In this document: piece after piece, positions 1-10,081 of the stretch
Layout of the letters: each line of letters opens with the position of its first letter
Position numbering within the stretch: the first letter of the stretch is position 1
NCBI GenBank assembly: GCA_019096065.1
Contig: JAGUCH010000003.1
Span: forward strand, 7,564,001 to 7,628,000
Direction of reading: 5' to 3'
DNA: 64,000 bases
Origin: Paracyclopina nana
Lineage: Eukaryota > Arthropoda > Copepoda > Cyclopoida > Cyclopettidae
The notes under the pieces: generated by a model
Told to the model about the DNA's origin: nothing
The model's input: only the letters and a program-made list of their open reading frames with translations
The model's database searches: none
Position numbers and translations under genes: made by a program

Positions 1-3000
1 CCAACTGCTATTCTGGAAAGGGTTCTGAAAGCACTAGAAATATGCCAGACAATGGTTCCGCATGCACTTAGGTGTTATTTGTTGAAGAAAACTTTTAAGC
101 ATTCAATTAGAATGCAAATTCCCCTTGAAGACCCCCTTCAGTCAAATCTAGAGGAGTAGAATTGAGTAGGAAGAAGGTGAGATGACATGGAGAGATATGC
201 AAATGTCTGGTTGAGGCGTCGTCGCAAAAGATCTCCTGGTGGTAATTCAGGCCAATAATATATTGTAGCAGCAGCTAGCATTACGTACACTATCTGATTG
301 CATTTGCTGCTCACAATTCCAGAACGCGGCATAGAGGTACACCCGGCATCAAGTCAGTTGGCCTTTAATAGCATTATCTCCGACAGCAAAAACCTGTAAT
401 GATGCCTGTTTCCTAGGGTTGCCATTTTCTTTCCCTTTTTGCCACTTTGTAAATGGCATCAAGAAATATAGGTAACAAAGTGCTCTTTTGCCAACAACGG
501 CGCGAGGACAACCAGCATTGTACTTCGCACAACTCCCCTCTGCTGAAGTATTGCTTTCTCTTTTTCTTAAGAGGTGCTAAAGCTGCTTTTTTTCTGGATC
601 TCAACACCGCCGGTGTATGTTATGCCGTGTGAGTAAGTGATGACAAAAAACTACTACACAGAAAAAGAAGAACCCTTTTATGATCAAATTCTAAAAGAGG
701 ATTCGCGCAAAATGCTCCCCCTACCTCAGTACCTTTTGGGCTTACTTTTCGACGGCTGCTTTCCTAGCTTTTTCGCAGGTTCTTTTTCCCCAGCTCAATC
801 TCTAGTTCGCTAACTAGCTGCATGTTGTACAATTAGTGATTTGTGGCTTTTGTTGATTAGCCTTTTGTGTTTGCTTGCTTATTTTAGATCCTCGCAGCAT
901 TATTTGATGAGGCTTACTGTAGCCACGAAGCGTGTCTATGTGTACGTTTTGCAACATTGATGATGTGCATACACGTAGCAAAATTGCTCTCCCCTCTCTG
1001 TTCCCAGTTTTCAGTTCTTTTTTTCCGCATGTTTTCAAAGTTTTTTCTCTCTCTCTTGTGTTTGGACCTCTCCAACGTTAGACAGTTGGATCTCCCTTGG
1101 GAGTGAAAGTTTTGCCACCTAAGCAGACTAATCTAGCAATCACATGGATACAATACACTGTGTGGAGTAGCCAGAAATGGAAGGATCAACAGATGCTCTC
1201 CATTTTTCCAAAGTCACAAGGGAGGCCAGCCACTATTTGCTTTCATCATCATTTGTTGTTGTTGCGTACCGGCCGCAACTAATACATACGTACAGCTAAC
1301 TCAGAGAGGGGAAAGCGGAAACCGATGAAGGCAAATACCTGAGAAAAATCTGCTCAGTCAGTCCCAAGGGACTTTTCTCACAAATGCACTTTACCCTTCC
1401 AACTTTTTACCTCTCTCTCACTATTGATCCAATTCTTGAAAATTCCACTGCCAGCAACTTTGGAGCGGTTCATCTAATGAGATTGTAAAGATCATTTCGA
1501 AGCTGCCACTTACCAAAGGATATGTGAGCAAGGTCATATTCAGAGTTCGTGTGGCTTTAGCATCATCCATATGGTAGTGCTAGTAAGCGCGCTCCGGGAA
1601 GTTTAGAAAGTGTCATAAACAGAAGTATGGATCCACCACCAAAGTCGATTAGGTGAACATCCCCTTATCTCGCATATTCCACATCCAAGGTGACTTGAAA
1701 AGGCCTGATCAACTTGCCTTCCCAATATGTTCAAAGAACTAGGGACGTCCCAAACTTGCCACATCAAAGAAGTGAACTTCAATGGCTCTTTGAGTTAACA
1801 AAATAGTATGTGTTCTCTCAAAAAGTGATTTGGCAATTTCGCAACCTCCCTCACAAATTCGAATATTCTCAGCTGTGGCTTTAAGAAAGGGCTGCTTACA
1901 GTAGTTAAAACCAGCTTGTGCGTTCAGAATAGCCTGTACGTGGGCCCAAAGTCAAGTCCAAGTTTGAAAGAAGGAAGTGAAAGCACTTTGAGATTGCCTC
2001 ACATTTTGCTGCTATGAAAAGAAGGCTCTTCTCCATCATCATGGTTGGTTTGCCTTTTATTTTTGATCATGTACGTGAACATTTTGCAAAGACGGAATAT
2101 TTATGTATGACCAGATCAAGGGAAAGAGCGAGCTGCTATGGCACATGGTCAAAAAGAGCTAGAATAGAAGCATGATGGTCGTGATGATGATCGTTATTAT
2201 TCGCCGAAGGTCGCACTTCTGCTGGCCATGATCATGATCCTGCCATTGCTTCTACGCAACGAATTGTTTCCCATCACGACAACAAAAGTTGTGCCTCTCT
2301 AGCTAGATAGACTGGGAGAGGACCTAGCTGAAATTCGGCTTGAAATTGGCAAGCTCGCAGCGCAAAAGTGCTTTAATATCTTTGGGGGTAAAAAAGTGCC
2401 CGGATAGTGCGTAGTAATATGGAAAGTGTCACACATCAGCTCTAGAAAAGTCTACTTTGAAACAGACTTGAAAGCATCAAGATTCCTGTGATTTAAGTGT
2501 GAAATTGCAAATTCCTTTGTGAGCCAAGTAGCTGCAGTAGCAAGGAGACTTTTTACGAGTCTATGCATGATTTGGTTACAATTAGGCCTAAATGCTACAT
2601 CCTCCTCAGCATGTTGAGAGAACAGAGGCAAATGGTTTTACAAGTTCTGTTCTGTGCGGCAAAGGATCTTGTGAAGGCTTCTCATCAACACATGTTTTTG
2701 CCCAGAATACAAAGTAGACTCGGAGTGAGAGAGAGCTAACTGAAAAGCTGGTCAGAGAATTGTAGAAATCCGTTTTTGGAAGGCAGCCGAAAAAGTAGGG
2801 TTGAATGCCAAGCTTTGCCTCCAGTTCATTAATCACTTTTTTGTCGAAGAATGTAAGCGAAAGAGGAAGATGAGATGCGCGATGGCAAAACGCTGATGAT
2901 GCCATATTCAGGTGTGTGGTAGCATTTTTGTGACCATTACACGTACAATCAGTCAAAAAACGAGCAAGGTCGTGGATGAGGTTATGCTTGTTAAGCCTCA

Positions 3001-3800
3001 ATAGGCTTTATTTGGAAAATTCGGGCTCGGCCTTCACCATAGCACTCTGCATATAGTTGCTTCTATGGCTGATGGATTGCTCGCCTGACAGCTAAATAGC
3101 GTTTGATTGCTTTTATAGTTAGTATCTAAATTAGCGCTCTTTTACCAGCGTGCTGCGTGTACGACACACAAATTGCAGCGGCTACCAAATGCAATCAATA
3201 AGGTTGGCACTGCATGTAAATATAAATGCATCAAGATCAGTGAGACGCAGCACTCCCTTGTAGCATTTTCCATATTTGGGCGTTTTCAATGGCCTTCTTA
3301 TGCTGTGACACTCGTGAATGAATCGCTCAAGCTCTTTTGACGCAAAACTTGCGATAAGCACTCATTTTTGAGGCTTGCTCTAGAAGTGAATGCTTATTGA
3401 GGACGTACATGGGTGAAAGCTGATTTTGCTTAAGCTAATTTCCTCGCCGCGCGAGAATTGCACATTCATGAGCCTCCTACGAAGAGGAAGGCTCCTTTGG
3501 CTGAAAAAAGCCTCGCAACTAATTCCACACAGCAGTGCAGTGGGTATACTAGTAGGTATATACTTTCTGCATTCAAGGCCTCGCCACCCTAGATTTAGAA
3601 CTTTTTGCTACTTCTACCTCCTATTCTAGCTTTGCTGTAGGATGTAGCGTCTCAAATGATCACACCTCCGAATCAAATATGCCTAGTTGTAGAGTAGAGT
3701 GTAGCTCTTTAATCAACCGTGCTGGGGCTTTCTAAAACCAATTAGTTGGATCTCATTTGGACACCCAGGCTGCTGCTGTAAAGAAACCTCGTGCAGAATT
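1..3800. other. Gene-free left flank, possibly intron of the minus-strand gene at 3926-4726
   Basis: No open frame here is flanked by credible splice sites or resembles a known protein. The only sizeable frame (about 130 codons, minus strand, 2606-3001) has no family features. The exon at 3926-4726 ends in a splice donor on the minus strand, so this stretch is probably the first intron of that gene, continuing past the left edge. I see no tandem array or strong hairpin in it. Confidence 0.5.
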
Positions 3801-3925
3801 TCTCAGGGCTTGAATGCTGACACAGCTGGATAGAAGTCATTCATTAAGGGAAAATTGAAAAGAAGATGACAAATGGGCAATTCTGGGGGAAGAAAGTTTC
3901 CCAGGAAACAAAGGGAGGACATTAC

Positions 3926-4726
3926 CTCTTCTGTAGTTCTTATCCTCACAATGTCGATGCCTTCGTCCATGAGGTCCACTAATTCCGGCTGGAGAGGCTG
4001 CTGCACAGAAAGCCCTCCGTGGAGGTCTGTCGTCAGAGGGTTATCATACACACGCTGTTGGTCGAACATCAAGTTTGACAGCCTTTTGAGGCCTCCTGAG
4101 CCAATGTGCAGGCACAGCAGGCCAGCAACTAGAAACACTCCCACCATCAGAACCACCATCAAAATGAAAATGAGCCTCTCGATACAGGAGCGTCCGTAGC
4201 ACTGGAAATATTTGTTGCCAATGCTGGCATCTGGCGGTGGCAGTGCCACCAAGTGCTGGCTGAACCGGTTAAGCGTTCCGCCGGAAGTTGAGCTCGTCAG
4301 CTGCCTATGGTGGCCATTGCCTGGCACCACATGATTGTTTGTCATCACAGTCGTGGTTGGGAGTGAGGAGCAAGAGCTGGAGGTCGAGGGAGAGACTGAC
4401 GGGTCAACGAGGGGCACAGCTGCGGTCAGCTGTTGCGTCAGCTGATGCGTCAAGTGATCCACGCTCTTGTTTTTCGCCGCCGCTGTCACGTGGAGCGTGG
4501 GCGAAGTCATGACCGCAACACTTGAGTGTGACACATAGACAGGGTGGCCATGCTTGAGCTCTCCATTTCCGGGCGTGTCCTTGTTGACATTTCCGTATCC
4601 GTTGCTCGGTTTTTTGGCGGGAAATCGGTGTAGTGTTGTCGTTTGAAGCGGATGTATTGGAGATGGGTCTTGGCTACCCGGAGTGCAGTGACAAATGTAC
4701 AAATTGTGTTGGCAATGGCTATGCAT
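3926..4726 (-). CDS. First coding exon of an unrecognised single-pass membrane protein (partial)
   Basis: The exon encodes 267 residues from an ATG at 4726 (context AAAAATG) and ends at a GAG|GTAATG donor, phase 0. The frame also opens at an upstream ATG (4843), so the start is uncertain. The first 180 residues are rich in Ser, Thr, His and Pro and have no signal peptide. A hydrophobic segment of about 24 residues (184-207) follows Cys-Ile-Glu-Arg. After it come about 60 polar residues. This is the layout of a type II membrane protein with a long disordered cytoplasmic tail. M13 (neprilysin-like) peptidases have this design, but their Cys-rich ectodomain would lie in later exons outside the window, so I do not assign the family. 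No further exon is visible to the left. The opposite-strand frames here are shadows. Confidence 0.55.
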
Positions 4727-5517
4727 TTTTGCTCTAAGATTACTTCCTTGCGTAATAGAAGATGTCGCGCGTGTGGATTGAATCTGGAAATGGAAAAAGG
4801 AACCTTGTTCAAATTCGAAGTTTAGTTGGCAATTTATGGACATTTAGCAAGTCTAGCAAGTGGGCCATTAAAATATATGCTACACTTTTATTGGCGCAAA
4901 CCGTCTTAGCAGTAAGAAAGAGGCAGAATCCAATATTTGACTTTTTGCTGCTCTCTACTCTTGCTGTTTGAATATGTACACACTTTTCAGCTAAAGCCTA
5001 GTTGTACTCACTCAAATTGTTGTTGATGTAAGCTGGTGTATGAGGCTTTGATGATGAAGTATCCAAAGTCGTTGCATTACTTTTTGGTCAGAGAAATGCA
5101 GGAGCTTAAAGGCTGTCAAGTCAGCAAGAAACAGTCACACCACATTTTCCCTTCTTCATATAACGTGCATTATTTGGTGGGGCACAACGCGTATGCAGTA
5201 TGCATACCACTTACAACGTTATACTGTTGTCTTATTCTCTCCTCCAACAAAGTGTCAAAATTGTCCAGATCTGACACTCGATCAAAGATGTGAGCAGACT
5301 AAAGCTCGTCAAGGCCTTTATGCCTAATCCTCCTCTCTGGCAGAACAGTGAGCAAAACTGAAGTCTTTTCGTGGAAACTGGAAAACTTGAGAGGAGCTGT
5401 CTTGTCAAAATGAAATCGGTTTCCAATGCTCCTACATATGCACATGTGCGTGACAATGTCGTCAAATTATGCCACCAACACTACTATGACAATAATACTC
5501 CAATATTGTTGTGGTAA

Positions 5518-6503
5518 TCAACTTTGGGGTGGATAGTGGCGGTGCAATTCCTCCTTTTGTCCTCGTCGGTAGGGTGGTTGGTATGCAGCCAGGTCAACCC
5601 CATCAAAAGTGACAGCAGCAGCACAAGTGGACCTGAAACGAGGATTATTTTTGCTGAACACCTCGTATTCTAGTGTACTTCTATTGTAAATACAGATAAC
5701 GAGGCATTTTTGATAGTCTTCACAGTGCTACAGGAGTAATCGTCCAATATTGCATGGTAATGGCCACAAGCTGCAGCCTTCAGTGCATTGATAGATATCT
5801 ACAAATCATTATTGTTGTATAGTGACACTGGAACAACGTGTCTCCTTCTAGCCTGAGAGGTGCTGTCAAGTGGAAAATGGCAAAAGTAGCCTGCTACAAC
5901 ACCTGCAATCCTCTTAGCGCGCGTTTTGCATCTTACAGCTTTTCAAATGTCAACCTCGCGTTTTGGAACGTACAACCGCGAGCATGTCAAGCAAAGAAAT
6001 AATGGCGCGGTGCATAATTGCCATCATCATGTCTTGAAAATCGTATATTTTGAGCCTCGAAAAATAGCTTTGTTGACAACCGTTTTCACACAGAAAGATA
6101 TCGCAACAGAGAGAGCTGTCAATGGTCAATTGTCATGCTCTTATCGTTCTTATTGAATATACAATGTGCGCTTATTTTTGTTCAATCTTCAGCCTTCTGA
6201 TTTATATGCAGTAATAGCAGCGGCGAGCAGTGAATTTCGTATTCAATAACTCTGGGTAAATTGAAACAAATCGGCCCTCAGTAGGACATGCGAGACCTTG
6301 AAAAATAAACAGAGAGCCGCGGGAAGGAGGAAATTGGGATGAAAAAATTCTGTGTAGGGAAAAAAGGCTGCTTACCTGCATGTATCCGAGTCTTCCATAC
6401 CAAAAGTGATGTTGGTTTTGTAGTACACGTTGCTCAGCTGATAGACAATTGTGATGATGACGACAATGTGGATTGGGCACTCTGAGTAACATAACTGCTG
6501 CAT
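5518..6503 (-). CDS. Probable 3' end of an unrecognised small membrane protein (two exons)
   Basis: I infer two minus-strand exons, 6376-6481 (or up to an ATG at 6503) and 5518-5632, from splice signals. The upstream exon ends at a consensus CAG|GTAAGC. The downstream exon follows CGTTTCAG and joins in phase 2. The product reads a short hydrophobic stretch (PIHIVVIITIVYQL), a polar segment with N-glycosylation potential (KTNITFG), then AAYQPPYRRGQKEEL and a TGA at 5518. If translation starts at 6503 the protein is about 80 residues. If the TTACTCAG acceptor at 6482-6484 is used, upstream exons are missing. An AATAAA on the same strand at 4887-4892 could end the transcript. I recognise no family. 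The support is splice consensus plus an open frame, so the call is tentative. Confidence 0.35.
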
Positions 6504-6527
6504 CTAAGGGCTCCAAATAGTTCTTTT

Positions 6528-6698
6528 ATGAGCGCGCCAAAGTCCGAAGGGAGCAGCTTCGACTACGCTGACGACGACGACGGCATCGACAGAGACGCTT
6601 TACACACCCGACCAGATTTCGTTCCAATCCCTGAAAAACTCTCCTTCTTCTTTTGGATTGAATGCATCTCTCGAAAACTTTTTCGGTGGCGGGAGAAA
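6528..6698 (+). CDS. Candidate acidic first exon, unrecognised
   Basis: An ATG at 6528 opens a frame that starts MSAPKSEGSSFDYADDDDG and continues through a polar stretch (RPDFVPIPEKL). GC content and CpG frequency are clearly higher than in the flanking DNA. A possible donor (GAGAAA|GTAAAA) sits near 6698, and the frame stops soon after it. The composition looks like the start of a real protein, but I found no downstream plus-strand exon before 10 kb. It lies 24 bp from, and diverges from, the possible minus-strand start at 6503. It may instead be a chance frame. Confidence 0.25.
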
Positions 6699-6739
6699 GT
6701 AAAAATGTTGCATTTTTCGCGGTAGGCTACCGCTAACAC

Positions 6740-8046
6740 ATTTCGAAAGTTTGCCGATTCCCTTACCTGCCACCTTGTCTAGTCGGGAAATACTACTGTA
6801 GCATACTATAGTAATGTGGATACGGAAATGCACCTATACATATGGCTAACAACACTGTAATGAGAAACAAATACAGCTGTAAAACTTGTGGCGTCATGGC
6901 ATGGCTCTCCTCATTATTCTAATGTACGCCAATAATGGAATTGTGAGATGATGAGCATTATTGTGCTGTACCAATTATTATATACAATAGCCACGTGCGT
7001 ATTTCTGGACGGGTCGTTCATGTCTGTTGTAATTCCTGTAAGTTTATGCTACAGGCTGCAATCGTCATAAATTCCGTTTATTTACAATTAACATTCATAT
7101 AGGCGAGAATGAAATTATAATTAATCCCATTACTTTCGAGCAAGCTCCCCTCTCCCTTTTGTCTACAAGCCGTTAAAGGATTTCTTATGCATATACCACA
7201 GCCTCGAAAAGAAATAATTTATTCTGGCAGTATAAAACTCCTCAGCAGCTCTTTTGGCCTCTCACCAATCAAGCCCATCATCATTCAGTGCAGCTTGATA
7301 CAAATGTCACGATCCCAAAAGTGCCCAATTTTTTTGAGGAGGAAGATGGAGAGGTTTATAGTGAAAAGAGGCATCTATTCTACCATATTTTACAAGCACA
7401 GGTTTGATGGTGTTCAATAGTGTGTGAGTAGACTGCATTACCACATCCGGGCCACTTAATAAGATCTGAGACCAAGATATTATACCAGATGTAGTGCATC
7501 TCTTCACAATGCCATCTTTTTTATGTTGAGCTTTCTCTTTTTCGATGTCGTGTTATGCTGCTTTGATTTTGATGGATCGCCCATCAGCACCTTAGAGTGA
7601 GTACCACAGTAAAGCTAGAGTAAAGTACCAAAGCAAAGTGCCTCACCAAGTACAAATCAATTAATTTGTATAGTAGTCTGGTGAAAGCTGCACACCTTCC
7701 TATGAAATACTACGTTTAAAATCAATTAAAGTGGATTTACAAGTGAGGATCTAAAGTTAATGATAGATGCTTTCTAATAGTTGCTATTAAGGTAAAAGCA
7801 AATAAGTTTTGACCCAGGTAGATCTCTCCAGATATATCTGCATAGTCGAGATGTGTTTTATTTTTAAGCAATTTTGGTATATTCTTCACAATTTTCTTCT
7901 TGCACCGCACCAATCAAATTTCCCCTTAAAGTGGCTTCTTGACATACAAAAGGAGGATTCAGGAAAAGAGACCTCTCGATCCAGAAATGGATAGTTTCCC
8001 CATGCAACGCACACACTTCCTTGCAGTATTCTAGTATATGTGACAA
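6740..8046. other. No gene seen
   Basis: AT-rich spacer. Short frames on both strands lack splice signals and family similarity. A good donor-like GGCAG|GTAAGG occurs on the minus strand near 6765, without a convincing exon before it. Confidence 0.4.
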
Positions 8047-8204
8047 GGGCGTTCTCATATTGGACTTTAGCTTACCAAAACCTGATTTTGGTTAACCAAA
8101 AACTGGTTTTAGTAAAGCTCTATGTAGTGGCTACCTACCGAAAACTGGTTTTTGGTTAACCAAAATCAGGTTTTGGTAAGCTAAAGTCCAATATGAGAAC
8201 GCCC
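8047..8204. mobile_element. Hairpin MITE-like element with perfect 57-bp arms
   Basis: The left arm starts GGGCGTTCTCATATTGG and the right arm ends with its exact reverse complement. The two arms are identical over 57 bases, then diverge toward a central loop around GTAGTGGCTACC. The interior repeats a GGTTTTGGT/ACCAAAACC theme. No coding capacity and no clear target-site duplication were found. This is the form expected of a non-autonomous foldback element or a hairpin-RNA source. Confidence 0.75.
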
Positions 8205-9900
8205 TGTACTCTTAACGAAGAAGGAAAAAGCTCCAAAAGTCGAACGACGCTTACAAAGTATCCTCTAGTCATTATTACGAAACAATTTGTAGCAGTCATT
8301 AACTGTGGTTTCCAAGCCACTACTATTTTTAACTAATGAGTGATGAGGCCGTTGCGTAAAAGCTTTCGATGATTAATGAAAAGTGGTTTTATGTCATGCT
8401 CAATGATATCTGGCTTGACTGTGTCTCATCTTTTACATTTGAGGCATAAAATGCATGATGCATTATCAAAACCACTTAGAAGTGGACTGCCGGTAATTTA
8501 TATTTCGCTGATATGTAGTTTATTTGGGGGGATGGAATTCCCAATGTGTACTGAGAATACAGTTTGGTTTGGCTATGAGCAAAAAATGGCAGTATATACC
8601 CTTGGTATACTATATTGCGTAGTATTGTGTGTGCACAATCCATAATTGGAATTGCCCACATCAAAAGTATGTAATGGCGAAAGCAAACATCGGCGCAAAA
8701 CATCATCCTTTTGTATTTACTTCATGGGCCGGTAAATACAAATCATGACCCAAATACACACGCTAGCTTCTGTACGTAAAATATGAGGGTATGTATTCGT
8801 GACAAATGCAGATGAGAGTAGGGGATCTGAGTTTTATTTTGAAATTGGCCGATCCATCAAGTTCACAGCGCCATGTCAACTTCCTTATTTACCTTCAAGT
8901 TGGAGCGATTTTTTATCTTTTTTAAAATATACTAGCCGTGTGCACCTTTAGCAGAGTAGAAGAAAGTTGCTTTGATGATGATAGTGGCTTACGTAATTTA
9001 TCTGCTAATGCAATGCGTGTATTTTTTCCCACAAAATTATGCTCTGGCACACACAAATTGTTGTACGTCATAGAATGTGGAAGACCAAGATACGAAACTT
9101 TGCTATGTTAAAGTATAAAATGAGCCTTGATGAGACAACGACACCTTCGTCAATTGGCCTGCTTGGGCAGTCAGATTTGGGCCTGGCTAGGGGTCATGTT
9201 TTAGCCTGCTGCTACCGAAGGCCAAACTGGCCTTCCGAGTCTTTCTTATTTGAAACGAAGGTCGTCGTAGTCGTCGCTGTATCTAGCTAGCTTTCTGCTT
9301 TGCGATGTTCGCACACAATGATGAAAGGCGCGGGTAATAACACGCAAAGCTGCTTTTCTAAGCCGCAACACATACTGTACATGATGAATTAAGTCTGGGC
9401 TAAAATTAGTAATTTCCAATTTAATGCCGGTCTCGTCGTAGTATTATGGTAGCTGTATTCATCTCTGGCTGGCTGGCAGTGGCACATTGTTAGATGCAAA
9501 CACAATAATAAGACTGATGAGGGGGGCTACTGCCATTGCTAGGGCTGACTTTTGTTGCACCAATTGCATGAACACATGTGTGTAGTCGCGTACAATTTCC
9601 TTTGTTTGGACAGCAGCAATTGTGCAAATTTGATTACAATGAATAATGCCATTATTCGATCGAAAGATACTTCTGCATATTGTTGGTATACGACTCCACA
9701 AAAGAAAACTTTTTTGACCCGATTATGTCTTTGCAAATGTCAAAAAGGGAAACTGTTCTTTTTTCCAGTTGTCATAGCCCTCGAAAAGTTTTTTTTGGTA
9801 GCATTACACGGCTCATGAATTTCTAAGTGGCTTATAAAATACAGCTTTCAAGTGTCTTTGCTTACGCGCATGTAGACAGAATATGGTGTGTCCGTTTTTG
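8205..9900. other. No gene seen
   Basis: Spacer between the hairpin element and the 3' end of the phosphatase gene. The plus-strand frame at 9039-9290 has no features of a real protein. Confidence 0.4.
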
Positions 9901-9901
9901 A

Positions 9902-9907
9902 TTTATT
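9902..9907 (-). promoter_or_regulatory. Polyadenylation signal AATAAA for the phosphatase gene
   Basis: AATAAA on the minus strand, about 175 bases downstream of the TAG stop at 10082. Confidence 0.5.
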
Positions 9908-10081
9908 TTCATGAGCAACTATTTATAATATGGTTGAGGACAGGGCTGAATGATATCATGATGATGGTTGGTGGGGTGTTGTGGTACGTAGCTGTGGCAG
10001 TACATCGAAATTGAATAGTAGTGTATCGAAAACGTACACTTCAGCCTCCTCCGAGGTCATCACAAAATGCCGACATGTCTA

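Noticed and set aside
3873-4825. Several plus-strand frames and a second minus frame over the first membrane-protein exon
   Set aside because: Shadows of the 267-codon minus-strand exon, which alone has a coherent membrane segment and a splice donor.
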